Assembly (NCBI GenBank): GCA_020536535.1
Contig: JAHLWZ010000883.1
Location: forward strand, 1-60,879
DNA from: Pelomyxa schiedti
Taxonomy: Eukaryota > Evosea > Pelobiontida > Pelomyxidae
DNA length: 60,879 bases
Direction: 5' to 3'
The notes below the pieces were generated by a model that ran no database searches, was not told where the DNA came from, and worked only from the letters and a program-made list of their open reading frames with translations. Made by a program: the position numbers and the translations under genes. Below are positions 1 through 12,071 of the stretch, in pieces. How positions within the stretch are numbered: position 1 is the stretch's first letter; the number at the start of each line of letters is the position of its first letter.

Positions 1-5
1 TGCTA

Positions 6-287
6 CTAGCTAGCTATAGAGTGTGGAGTTTGTGAGAGCAAATTATTATTGAGTTGGAACACATATTTAATGGAAGGAACTGCTGGAATGGAAGGAACAA
101 ACCTTTTGCCAAAATCGGGGAGGATGAGGAGGATGGCGTGGTATTGGAGGCTCTATGTGGTGGCACTGACTGCATATGATGGAAGCAAGCAAGCTCTCAG
201 TCTTCGTATTGCACATTTCATTTAAAACTTAACAAACATGAAGTGCCACTTGCCGTTTTTTTCCTCATAAGTAAACACGCTCTCCAT
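6..287 (-). CDS. possible small protein, C-terminal part at window edge
   Basis: A possible gene begins with ATG at 287 (complement). The first exon (287-234) reads as a well-mixed hydrophilic peptide starting MESVFTYEEKNGKWHFMF. A 64-nt GT-AG intron at 233-170 joins in phase to a Ser/Pro-rich exon (169-103) whose residues include SVPPHRASN. Beyond that the reading depends on whether a 20-nt intron (gt...ccag) is removed: either way a stop occurs within the first 18 bases of the window (end at 6 if spliced, 16 if not). I do not recognise the protein and no domain is visible. The call rests only on frame continuity across one plausible intron, so it may be spurious. A competing open frame without ATG covers roughly 665-222 on the same strand. 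Confidence 0.3.
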
Positions 288-1145
288 AGCGGCGGCTCAG
301 ACTGTTGAAGTGTGAAAAATGCAATGTACAATGGGAAGAATGAGAGCTTGCTTGCTTGGTCTATTATACCTTGCGTTTGTTGTTGTCTTTTGGGTGGTAT
401 TTTCTTCGTAGGTAGGATTATGGGATGCGTTGGGGTGCTGCCCAGACACTGCGCCTCATCTTCTTTTCGTGGCGGTTGTGGTGTATTATGATGAAATCCG
501 AGGGGTTTTGTGTTAAATTGATTGCATGTGGGGTAAATATTTTTGTGTTCAAGAAACGTGGTGGCCGTTGTTGGTTGGTTATTGTTGTTGAGCTGGAACG
601 GGTAGCCAAGGTGGCCGTGTGGTAGTGGATGAGTTGATTGTTGCTTGTGCGTGATTGGAGTTCATGAAGGTAGATGTGTTCGAGGCAGCGTGATCATCGT
701 GACGGCGTTGTTCCGTCCTCGCGTGCACGGTCCCATCATCGGGAGTGACTGTGTCCTGCTAAAGATTCGAGTTAGCGAAACCAACACACGTGGGTGAGCA
801 AAACGACGACGAAAACAACGAAGGGGGGAAAAAACGACACGAGAGATCGGTATGTGTACCTGTTTCACATGTGCATCGAGGAGCGATATCGGGTTCGCGT
901 TTCGGCAAAGTAGCCGTCGCTCGCGTGCGTGTCACTTTGGTTGGTTTTGGTTTTGGTTTTGGTTTTGGGTTTGTTAAAATTTTTGGTTTAAATAATCTGG
1001 GGGAGGGATAATTACTGCGAAAAGAAAGGTGACGCCTGCCAAAACGGCAACTGTTACAGTTGCTCCGCCCAGTTGTGCGTACAATTGAATAGACTCTGAG
1101 ACTTACACTGGCAATCACCGCATACTGGTGGGTCTTCCACTTCCG
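288..1145. other. unresolved region, no supported gene
   Basis: No frame here gives a convincing protein. The minus strand has an Asn/Gln/Thr-rich open frame at about 665-222 with no start codon, and a second short Thr-rich frame around 760-600. Positions 937-966 hold four to five tandem copies of TTTTGG. On the minus strand this reads as Pro-Lys repeats. The segment may be untranslated sequence or exons of a gene I cannot assemble. Confidence 0.4.
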
Positions 1146-1689
1146 TCAGACTCGGAGATCAGGCTCCAAGGAAGACTGCGGAGTAGATCTTGATCATCAA
1201 GAAAATTCATCGCCCAACAATGTTCCGTAGGTTGTCCAAGCGACGTTCAGCAAGAGCCCGTATGTTACGGTGTGCATGTAGTGCCATGGAGACCGCCGCT
1301 CTGATCGCCACACAGTCAAAGTCGATTGTGGGACCGTGCGTGAATTGTAACCTGGCTAGTGCACGTGTTGGGGGGTGGGGTTGTTGTATGTGGCTATTGC
1401 GTCGCCTCACACCCAGCCACTGTCTCCCGGTGCCTAGGAATTGTGGGGACACACCGCGCCGTGCTCCCACATCGGCCGAGATCGGTGCACCCTCGATTTT
1501 ACGCCAAACTCTCTCAACGAGTTTGTCCCATAATTGGGCCGAAGGGTGGCCATAAATGTACGTTGTGGCTGACGGGACAAACCCACGGCACAATCGCCCG
1601 TTGTTGTCATCGTCACGGTCGTTCGGCGTGGTTTTCCGTTTGTACAGGAATTTAATTACTCGGAAAAGCACTTGCCAGTGATGGTTCAT
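1146..1689 (-). CDS. hypothetical protein
   Basis: An open frame of about 160 codons starts with ATG at 1689 on the minus strand. It reads unbroken to a TGA at 1207, or to a stop at 1146 if a gt...cag intron just before that TGA is removed in phase. The product is basic and contains segments such as TYIYGHPSAQLWDKLVERVW and FDCVAIRAAVSMALHAH. I recognise no family. Both plus-strand frames opposite it are also open for over 90 codons, so the choice of strand is not secure. Its start lies about 180 bp downstream of the stop of the neighbouring DENN gene, with the same orientation. Confidence 0.3.
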
Positions 1690-1867
1690 CACGCCCAGCT
1701 CTAGGACGTATGTTGTTGAAGCCAGTCCTCAATCAAACAACAAAGGAAGGAGTTGTACGCACCATTTTGTGGGCAGGTTGTTGGGTTTGTTTGTTACGTC
1801 CAAAAAAAAAACGGTGTAGTACACAATGTTACAAAAAAAGACTAAATGTACAGTCAGAATATGTGAG

Positions 1868-4800
1868 TTACAGTGATGAGGCTGAGGGGTTGTATTCCCA
1901 GATGTTGAGCATTGAATCCCAACCTACGGAAACAATGCTGCTCTTGTTGGACCTGTTTGTTTGTGGGGTGTTGGTACCAATTTTGAGAGTTAAATGAGAT
2001 GAACCTCATTGAGGTGATGCGGTCATGGTGACCTCGGAGTGCATGTGGCCTTGCACCTGGTGTTTTTCTGTCCCAGACGGTGACAGAGCCGTCTACACAA
2101 CCGCTCACGATAAATCTAGTTTGGTGTTGGTACAAGAGAAGTTGGCAGGAAACAACTTGCTGGCGAACGGTACGAGATGTGTTGCGGCGGCAGAGTGCCC
2201 CTCTAACGTCGTTGAGTTTACCCATTTATGGGGTTGGCCTTCAAGAGGCGACCAGACCTAAGCGTAACTTGGTTCCGTCCTCATGAAATAGGGGAGAAAA
2301 AACCTTCACAGTCGAGTCGGAACTTGCTGAGTAAATGGTTTGGTTTGTAGAATCCCAGTGTACATCATTAATTGCTCCAGTATGGGACTTGAGTGTGCAA
2401 ACACACTCTTTGGATGCAATATCCCACATCTTTTCTTAACTCAGACACAAATACGAGTGAAGTATGCATACTTTAAGGGTACAATCACTACTTCCACTGA
2501 GCAACATTTGTTTTACTGTCCCTCCAGTAGAAATAGAGGCTTCACTTGTAGTGATGCACTGTACCCAATCGGTGTGGCCTTCAAAAAGTCCATGGACACA
2601 CCCACTTCTTACATTCCAGACACTTTGCAAACCTTAATTTTTGGAAGTAGGATATTTTTTTCCCTTACCCAATTGTTGAGTCTCTGCTGCCACTGGTAAG
2701 CCATTCTCCATCAAAATGGAGACAACATATGCCTCCTTGGTGTCCCTTGTAGCGTGCTACGTTTTTCTTACTCCTGCGCAGGTGAGACTACGAAACATTG
2801 ACAACTTGTAACCTGTAATCCCACATGATTATACTGCGATCAAGAGAAGCACTCAGAATGAAATTATCGGAGAAAAGCAAGCAACTCACAGGACCCTAGA
2901 TGTAATGAATGTACTTCCAGTTACACGAGTTGAATTGTTCTGGCTACCTTATGCCCTTTAAATGTCCTGGAGAGATGAAGTTTGGCAGTGTCCCACGCAA
3001 TGATTGATTTGTCATATGATCCACTAATTATGAGGTTGTTGCCAGGATCACAATCGAGGCAATTTACCCAGTCTACTTCTGGTAAAAAGAAATTACAGAC
3101 ACGGAAGCTAACCTCTGTGCTCGGTAAATGTAGTGATGAGATTTTTGTTTTGTATACTCTTCGAATTGTAAGGGTTTGTTTTGAAAGAAATTCAGTACCC
3201 ATAATTTTACAGTATGGTCACATCCACCAGTGGCAAGTAGTCTTACTGGGTGCTGAATTACACATAATGCCGGTTGTTCGTGAGCTTTAATAGCATGGAG
3301 TGTAAACAATTCTTGGGAAGGTCTGAAAGAAAACAGATTAAGGACACAGAAAATGTTGATGAAAATAGGTCATACCCAGTAAGGGCGTTTGCAGTTTCTA
3401 GTCTTTTTGGCTTTGCTAAAAATTTTCCCATGTTTCTCACTGTTGTCATCCAAGGCTACTACTGGTAAGGAGGAAGTTCCCAAGAACGATTTGTGACCTT
3501 AGCATTGCTGGAATCCATAAATGAGGAGAGGGACAAGCACCATTCACCCGGACGGTTTTGGGAGGAACCAACAGAGACAAATGTGTTCTATGAAATCAAT
3601 TAAAGAAAACCAGCCAAAAGGGGAAAGAGTACTGATCGAAGATCCTCCTTATCGTCCTCCTACAGCAAAAGAAAAAAAAAATGAGGATGAAGAGATTAGT
3701 TCTTTTTGGGTGACACACCACATGAGTATCTTCAACTTTAGCTGGTAAATCTTTTGTCAGAAGTTGTAGCCTGCTGGAGCGCTCCTCGTCTAACGAAGTT
3801 GAGATTCCCATTTTGAACACAAATCTGAATGAAGTTGGTGATTATTTGTTTGTAATTGTGTGCTAGTACTTCTTCAACATGGCAACGGAAACAGATAATT
3901 CATTCATTTTGCACACTGGACGATGTAAGTGACTACTCACGAGCTAAATAAGTTGTTGTAGTTCGGAACTAACCAAGAGAGTTTATCAAGTCAAAAATAG
4001 TGTCCCGCTCTTTTTCAATATAACAAGCTTTTTCCTCTGCTGAAAGACTGTCAATTGCTTGTAATGCAGCCGTGATGTCACTTCTGTACAACTTTTTGCA
4101 CTTGTCAGCAGCTTGATCTGACCGAATAAGTGAGAAAGGTTGCGTGAAAAAATCTGTTTACTGAAGAAGAGTTCTTCCCAAAACATAAGATTTTTCCACA
4201 TTTGATTACTTCTCAGCCGTGCCTGGTCAGAGACATTAGAGATTATACAGAAAAGATGAGAGAGACTGTTAAAAATTCTTCTTGGGAATCTCTAAGGCGA
4301 TGGTAGACAGGTAAAATTTGATCTAGAAATATTTGTACTGTCTCAACATCCTAGAAGGAATTCCGTGACTTTGATCCGGAGTGGTTGCTTCAAACCTTTT
4401 CTTTTACAGCCTCTGAAATTGCAGCAGTAACAAGTTCAACCAACAATTGAAAGCTCTTTTCCGACACTCTGCCAGGAGGATCCTTTTCACGTTATTACGT
4501 TTTAAGAGTAAACACCGATTAACTGATTGGAACTGGCTTGTTATAAGAGATTGGCCAAACGACAGTCTATTGCATTGCTGCTTGAAGCTGTCAATGAGTT
4601 TCGAAGTGTCTAGGAAGGTTCAGATTAAGGTGCTTCTTCATGGTCACTTACCTGTTTGAGAAAAAGGTGGACCCTCGAGAAGGGGATCTTTTCGAAAAAA
4701 ATAGGAGATTGCACTATTTATAAGAGGAAGCACAGAGATAGAACTCTGCAAGGCAGATGAACCTAGAAGCTACTTTAAGAGTGTTTTATGAGAGGGGAAA

Positions 4801-7800
4801 GAAACTGCTTGCACTTGAAGGATCCTCAGATGGTGCAAATCGCATCTAAGGGGAATTACAAACCAATCAGCGGTAGTTGAAGAAAGAACCTTATAACGTG
4901 TGGGAGACCGACTAGAGTATGAAGTGGTTGTAGGTTCATCTGAAAGTATTTGTTTATTCGCCATCTAAGTCCTGAGAAATACCTGCTGCATCTCGCGGCG
5001 GGGGAATTACTATTGGATGCCTGCCATGTCTATTTACAGGAACTCCACTGTGTGTTCTATTTGGTGCAACTGATTCTGCAATTTCCATCAGAGACGGTGA
5101 ATGAACTCCAGATAAAATCCAATCATCGAAGATGTTTGGTTCAAGTCCACAGTGTCCTTCAAGAAAAACGGAGAAGGACTGTGTATCCACAAACCGTTCC
5201 ATGAATTTCTAGTGAAATGATGAGGGTAATCCACGAAAGAAATGATACAGTGCAATCGGGTCTTGATTTGAGGAATGCCTTCTTATCGAATATTGTTAAT
5301 GGCTTCGGGATAATACGAATATACAAGTAGTATTTTTTATAGTCTCTAGTAGAAAATTAGTGTTTCCCCCTTGAAAGATGATCTTCAACTTGAAAACTGA
5401 TGTGAAAAAAGCGAAGAACGCTATTTGGATCAAGTGATTGTCAAAAGAGTTTGGCACTTGTACTGGGAAGATGTTTTCACAATTGCAAATATTTGGTAGA
5501 AGCACTTGGTCCAACTCTGTGTACCAGACTGAGCATAAATAGCCTGAATTTGAATAAGCATACGTTCTCTTAATAAGGTGAATTCAGGTTGTGGCCAACA
5601 GGGCAAAGGTTGGGGTAAAGACAGGGTGCCAGTGTCTAGATTGCATATCACCAGTTCCTGGATGATGTTGGTATGATTTTTGTAAAAAAAATGTTGTGAT
5701 TGTGAGCAAAACCTTTTGTATTTCGGGTTCCCTCTCAGTTAAGTCAGAAGTGACCCCAATTAAGAATGGTGTTGGTGAGCACATGAATCCAGAGAGCTGC
5801 TCTGGAAGTAGTGGCACATAGACGTGGAGCCACTTGAAAGGAAACATTAAAGAAGTGATAGACTCCGCCACAAAAAAAAGGAGTGCACTGTGCCTATTTG
5901 AGTCAATAAGTCTCCCAAATACTGGGTTTTAGAAACTACTTGCTAATAAGAAGAACTTTCTCTTCTAACATCAAGCAGCCAAGGAGTGTTAAAACGGAGT
6001 CAATTTTTAAACACCGGAATAAAAGAAGTAGAGGAGCCTGGAGAGAAAAGAAAAAAAAAGAAATTTAGAAGAAAAAATTTCACAACTCCCGAGATGAGAA
6101 AATGTACATCAATTGCAGGCAAATCACCAATAGGTGGTAAACTAATGGTCATTTCCTGTCCTTGTGTATATTGTATGCATATTGGATGGCGCCCAGGGGT
6201 GGGTGGTGGTACTTGAGAGTGTTACCACAAATTGGAGGGGAAGAGGAGAAAAAAAAAAAAGAAAACCTTTAAACAGTACATGATTTACAAAAATATCAAG
6301 TGGCATAGGTGGGTGAAGGTATGCATTATAAAACATTTTAAGCCACTGCCTTGGAAAAATGAGTGACAAATGTAGAAAGTAATTGTGGAACAGATTATAC
6401 CTGAAAAAAGAATAAAAAGTGTATCTTGAAAAAAGGCAGAAACACTTGGGAACAAAGAATTCGGGAACTGGCTTAGGAGGGGCTTTCCTGAAGTCGAATA
6501 AATAAATAGTTTCACAAAATTTGTGTTTCTACCCCCCATGTTGTATAAGTTCTGTTACAAGTTCCTTTGCGAGTGGCTCGAAAAAAGTAAGACAGGTCAC
6601 ATAGTTTCTGTAATAAATAAGTCTACATACTACTTACTCAAAACAGACCTCCTGCCATCAACCGCCGTCAGTACCACAGTATTTAGAGTTGGTGATGGAC
6701 ATTTTCTGTGCAATTTTACACCTTCCGGGAGACAGAACTTGCAAAAAAGTGAGACGAGGAATGGTAGCAAGGAACCATACTAGCCACAGACCAGCAGAAA
6801 AATCTTTTGCGCTCATTTCAGGATACTGTGTGATGATTGGACTGTAGGTCATACTTAAAGGATCCATTTTTTGCTCTCCTTTCGTTGAGGTCAGACAAAA
6901 AAAAAAAAATGCTCGGGAATAGGGAGGACCTGAATGAAGCCTCTCCTCAAGTTCTGATAAAAAATCGCCATGACTTATTACAAAGAAACAATCAACTAAC
7001 ACCTTCAACAGGCATTCCCTTCAGTTAAAGGGAGAGGGAAGACAAAGCCATACATTTTCACCCTGTGTCCTAGAGCCTCTTAAGTGAATCACAGGCTCTT
7101 TTTGAACAATAGGCCTTACAGTTTCTGAAATTATGTTGATTTGAGTTGCATGTAAAATGGTTCATACTGCTAGTTCGTGGTGGTGTGATAGATTTTGGTG
7201 GTGTGACAGATTTTGGTGGTGTGGAAGTTGGATTTGAGGTTGTATCAGTACTTTCACTATCCACTGGTCTGGACTTGGTTCTATCAGTGCCTTTGTCCTG
7301 GTACAGTATCAGAGAATTACATGAAACGAAATGGAAAGGAAGTCACAGTGGTGGTTGTAGGTGGATCAGTTTCATCAGTAACCGTTGTCAGAGTCCCTGT
7401 AGTTAGTAAACATGATAAGAAGAACAGGGCAAAAAGATAAAACTGACCAGGAGGTTTTTCTGGTACTGGTTCTTTGGGAGGGGGCTTTGTACTTTCAACT
7501 ATCTTTGCCAACCTCAAACCTTATGAAAACATTATATTAGGCCACTCTGCTAGACGCCATTTACCCAAATGAAGGTCTCCAGATACAGGTTGATCTTCTT
7601 TTCTCCTCTTTGAGAGAGGGTACCACTGGTCACGCCTTATTGCTGTAAGATCTTGTATTCGCACTGTTACCTTGTAGTTTTGTTGGTTGCCTGTGTTACT
7701 TCTTATATCTAATAAAGAAGACATGAGGAGGAAGAGGTCTCACAAGTCCCATTGGAACTGCAGTTGACATAATATTGTGATGAAAAACCTCTAATTCAAT

Positions 7801-8293
7801 CTCTCTCGAGGTGTCATCAAGAGGGCTACTCAAAAAGTGAATTGATATTAGGGTATATTTTTTTGTACATTTGAAAGTTTTGGGTCCATACTGGATCCTG
7901 CAGCTCATTAAACCAGTCAATAAACAAAGATGAGGATACCAAGGTTTTCTTTATGTTCTGAGTTTTGAAGCGTTGAGCCTTTTGCCCAATTGGCAAAACA
8001 CACAGAGAGACATAAGGATTTGCGGTGCCTTTCAACCTCGCAGAAAGATTTCTTCCCTCGATAACTTTATGTGTTTTTTGTAGGGTTGGTTTCAACATGA
8101 TATTCAACCTTTGAATATGAGCATTATAATTACCGTCCAAATGAAGCAATCGTTTCTGTGTATTCGACACCGGTGCCACTCCCCCTTGGCTCGGAGACGA
8201 GACTGTAGTAGTGCTTGTAGCTGTGGTAGTTGAGGACGAGGCCGTTGTAGTACTCGTCGTCGGAGTTGGTGTTGGCGTCGTTTGTGATGCCAT
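1868..8293 (-). CDS. C2-DENN-WD40 protein, probable Rab guanine-nucleotide exchange factor
   Basis: DENN-domain proteins activate Rab GTPases on membranes. This multi-exon gene starts with ATG at 8293, followed by a Ser/Thr/Pro tract, then a C2-like domain (about 8150-7530; GRNLSARLKG, NPYVSL, DPVWTQNF). A Pro/Thr linker follows (about 7520-7130). DENN sequence lies at roughly 6900-5700, with the diagnostic WLHVYVPLLPEQL and SPTPFLIGV near 5840-5740 and PPMPLDIFVNHVLF near 6300. At least five WD40 repeats occupy 3310-1868 (LATGGCDHTVKLW, IISGSYDKSIIAWD, LLSGSSDCTLKVW, IVSGCVDGSVTVWD, VGWDSMLNIWEY). The last intron is only 25 nt (1953-1977) and splices in phase 2 before the stop. DENN followed by WD40 matches plant SCD1 and animal DENND3; the N-terminal C2 is an addition. 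Exons between 5.6 and 3.3 kb are only partly resolved. It could be two genes, but no stop-start boundary is apparent. Confidence 0.75.
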
Positions 8294-8569
8294 TTGTGTG
8301 GTGTTTGGTGTTATTATGTCCGAAGTGGTTTTTCTTGGTCCTATGACTTCACGGGCAGAGCGGATCTTCGTTTTGCCAACAGAGTCACCTCCGTACTGTG
8401 GAAACAGTGGATCTCTCGTGATTACGGATCTACGGCCTTTGTGCGCTTGCTGTATCGACGCCGATCAAAAAAGACGAAGGGAAAAAAAAAAAAGATTTCC
8501 GGAACTCAAAATAAGAAAATGATTTCGTGCAATGCAGGTTTTTCGATTTAGAAATAGAACAGCGAAAAA
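8294..8569. promoter_or_regulatory. short intergenic region upstream of the DENN gene
   Basis: This 276-bp spacer must hold the promoter of the DENN gene and the 3' end of the upstream gene. A 10-base A run lies near 8487. Plus-strand open frames exist but have no start-supported, domain-like content. Confidence 0.3.
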
Positions 8570-9061
8570 TTAGCCGTAACCAGTAGTCGTGCTGCGCATT
8601 CCAATGACTGGGTATGTGTAGGTGTCAGGCGCAAGGCAACGAGTGAGAGCATGCAGCCTCTTGGTTATATGCCTGCCATCTGCAGGTGCAAACGGAGACA
8701 TTATGGGTTGCGGAGATGCCGCCGTTGCCGTTGGTGTTGCTGCAGCAGATTCTTCTGTTGATGTCGATTCCGTTGTTTCTGCAGGAGATTCTTCTGTTGT
8801 TTGTGCCGGCGGGGGTGTCTTCTTGCGGCTGAATAGAGACCTCCTTGTCTTTTTTTTTTCCTTCTCCTTGGTCGATTTGGCAGGCGCGGCGGATTTGGAG
8901 GGGGAGGAAGCGGCGGGCTTTGGTGCCACGATCTTGGGTGCGGTGTACAGAAACAGGCACTTGTTTATCGTCGAATCTGGCAGAGCCTCGGGGCTGGCGA
9001 ATTCAGTGGGATCAGAACGCTCGAGCCCGGCGCGGATGCCTTGGCTTCTTTGCTCGTCCAT
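8570..9061 (-). CDS. hypothetical Ser/Thr/Ala/Lys-rich protein
   Basis: A single open exon of 163 codons starts at ATG 9061 and ends with a stop at 8570. The N-terminal third is ordinary sequence with a helical feel (MDEQRSQGIRAGLER) and a hydrophobic KCLFLYTAPKIV stretch. The middle is low-complexity: Ala/Ser/Pro/Lys, then a lysine cluster KEKEKKKTRRSLFSRKK, then Thr/Glu/Ser and Ala/Thr. The end (HITKRLHALTRCLAP) is again mixed. No domain is recognised. Open frame continues upstream of the ATG (QWEKISQEAHRS), so a short upstream exon is possible. It sits between the C-terminus of the F-box/LRR gene and the start of the DENN gene, all on the minus strand. Confidence 0.5.
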   Translation of the reverse strand: MDEQRSQGIRAGLERSDPTEFASPEALPDSTINKCLFLYTAPKIVAPKPAASSPSKSAAPAKSTKEKEKKKTRRSLFSRKKTPPPAQTTEESPAETTESTSTEESAAATPTATAASPQPIMSPFAPADGRHITKRLHALTRCLAPDTYTYPVIGMRSTTTGYG

Positions 9062-9219
9062 TGAGCGGTGTGCCTCCTGGCTTATCTTTTCCCACTGATT
9101 TATGTTATTTCGGCAGCGGAAAAGAAATTAGGGGTTGCCAAACCTGGTCTGCAATTGGTTTTTGGTAAGTTGTCAAAGCTTGACGGTGGCTAGCTCTTGA
9201 CTCCTCACTTACTATAAAC

Positions 9220-12015
9220 CTAGGTATGAAGCTTAGAATTTTTGCCCCACAAAGTGAGGGAAAAGTACTTGTCAAGAACATTTGCAAGGGCATTCGCAGT
9301 GGAAACCATCATAGGACCACAGTTTGCAACGCTTAGTGTTCTTAGGTGAGTGCATGATGAATCGAATGTAAACTGGTCTACAGGGTAAGGTTCAAAATTC
9401 TGGAGAAGATTAGAAAAGAGCTAAGAAATTGAAATGCACGCACATCCCAAATGGCATATCCCTCTCTGCGCCATGTGAACCATGGTCTCCTCGTCCGCTC
9501 CTCCCCTCTGGCACCATGTTTGAACTCCTTTCCGTGTGGGGTCCTTGAAAATATTAATTTTTTTTAGTCATCTCCTTAATGACAAGTCGAGTCATACTTT
9601 GTTACTTCCACCTTAATAGCTTCAAATCCCTGCAAAGTGATTCCAGTGGAGCCATCGAGATACAATTGTTTAAGAACTGGAGCGTAATTGATAATACCAG
9701 CGACATATTCCCCAGTGATTGTTGTGCAGTTCAATATTCTACATTTCCGCAAGCGGGGAAATTTGGTGTTAATAGCAGATGGCTGTGGAGGTTCCACTGT
9801 GGCTTTGGGCTCGGAAACTACCGTGAAGTCTTCAATGGTGTTACTGAGTGATTGGAGAAAGTTGGTACAAATTGGCTGAAGACTTTCTTGGGGTAGAGCT
9901 GAGACATTGATGTACAATGTAGCAATAGAGGTACACTTGCGGAGTGAGGTGAAAAGCAAAGGAAAGTGGGGAGATGTGAGGCAGGACTGTGACAGTTCAA
10001 GAGATAGAGATAGAAGTTGAGGTAGCTGCGGAAGGGTGGCATAAATTTGATCAAAGGGAAGTGCTGGATTGGGGTTGGAAGTGAGGCATAGTTTACTTAA
10101 ATGGTTTGTGGGATTGAAATGGAGGAAAGGAACTCGCAAGGAGACTAAATCGCTTGGAAATGAAAATTGCACAAACTCAGCAGGAATCCTAGTGTAACAC
10201 CACTACACAATTTTTAGACCTCAAATGACAAATGCTTTTACCTCAAAAGTTTTCAACTTTGGAAAACTCATAATATGTTGGAACGCAGAGAAACTCAGGG
10301 GAACATCTCCAATGCTGTACACTAGAATTAGTAGATATATATTGAAAGGTGCTCAGTTTACTAAAGGGCCTCAAGGGTTGCTTCAGAGTTTCTGAGTGCA
10401 TCAATTATATTACTCTCCGATAAGTGCGAGCATCCTGCAAGATCCTCAAGATGACGTTAACAGAATGATATCACTTCCCTTTAAATACCAATTCTATGAA
10501 ATGTGCACCCTCAACTGCAAGGGCCTCCAAATTGGAACAGTGTCCAAGTGACAGGTATTTTAGTGCAGTTGACATTATCCTGACATTTCGCAAGCCTTGT
10601 GCATTTTGAATTGAAATAGCTGGGAAGCTGACGTCTAATATGGCACTGTGCAGCCCTGAAGTCCAGTCATCTTTACCATGTGGCAGTGCCAGCTGGGATT
10701 TGATTTTCTTCTGTTCTTTCTCTGCCCTAGTTCCTGAATATAGACTAGGCAACCACAGGCGTTGCTCAGGAATGAATCGGAAGTTAAGTGGGCTGTCATG
10801 GATTTGGAAATCAACTAGAGCCCGGCATCGAATAACAATAGAACCAAGGTCCATTGGTATCTTTACATGTGGGCCAACAGACAGAGTCCGCGCTCCGGGC
10901 ATATTGATTTCCCCAGGTATAATATTTGGGCCTGTGCACAAGCGAAGAGACTTAATAGATGGCATGGAGAAAAGACCAAGGAACAATTTTGGGTCCAACA
11001 TAGTCTCGGTTGTTGTGGTTGCTTCTGTTGGTGTGGGTGTTTCCTCATCTTCTTCGTCTTCAGCTGTTTGGGTGGTTGGGCACACTGTAGGTACTGTTTT
11101 TTTGCAGCACCAGATGGTAACAGTTTCAAGAGCAGGTTGCTTAAGTAAATTCTTGACTTGGTTCAGGTGTTTACATTCTACAATAGAAACTTCTACTAAG
11201 GCACCGTTGGCTGGCAAATGGACCATAGTCAAGTCATCCATGCATTTTAAATTCAAATAAACGAGCATTGAGAGTGCAGAAACTTCGAGTTTGGGTCCCA
11301 CACTTACTGATATTAACTCCAGAGTTGAGATGTTTGTGCAGATTTTTGTGAAGACTGGGGCGATAGTAGCACCATCTAAAATCTGGGCCAAAGATAAATG
11401 AGTCAGACTTAGTTTTGAGAGCTCTGCAATCTTGGTTGCTAGTGCAGTGTTTGGCCTAATGATGTCAGTCTTGTTGAACGTTATATATTATACAACTTAG
11501 CATCTCTTGAGTGTAAAGAGGAACCCTCACTCATGACTAGTTTCTGTAAACAGCTGCACAATGAGAACTATGGTAAACAAAAGAACTCATACAATGACTT
11601 CGGGCCAGTAGCTTCGATTTCCTCAAGAGGGGTTCGCGCAAGTATAAGCTCACTTAGGCGAACATTTTTATCAACGTTGATGGTATAACGGGAGTATTCA
11701 CCTGATTTGATGTTGTAAAAATTAGAGAAAACTAATACAAATAAGAAGAAACCATCTGTGATTTCCAAACGAGATATGGAAGGTGCTGTTACTGAAATGG
11801 GACTTTTTATTGCTTGGCAATAATTCCAGTAACCAACCGTGAGATTCCTCAACTTCTGGCAGGAGGGTTGCACTGTTTCAAGAATGGAGCCAATTTCCGT
11901 CACATGAGTGACGGCATAAAGAGATTCCAAAGTAGTGGCAAAAGCCAAAATCAAAGGCTTGAATGTTGCTGGAGTTTTACAGTGCCTGCAACCCAACTAA
12001 GCAGCGACTCTCCAG

Positions 12016-12071
<56 letters not shown>

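Noticed and set aside
937..966. Tandem TTTTGG units resembling a telomere repeat
   Set aside because: Only four to five units, internal to the window and adjacent to ordinary sequence. A simple low-complexity tract explains it.
5125..5160. GGTTCAAGTCC, resembling a tRNA T-loop
   Set aside because: No matching acceptor stem or D-loop is present nearby, and the sequence lies in an exon of the DENN gene.
8294..8551. Plus-strand open frame opposite the DENN promoter
   Set aside because: It has a Lys-rich tail from an A run and no domain or splice support; the same bases fit a promoter spacer.
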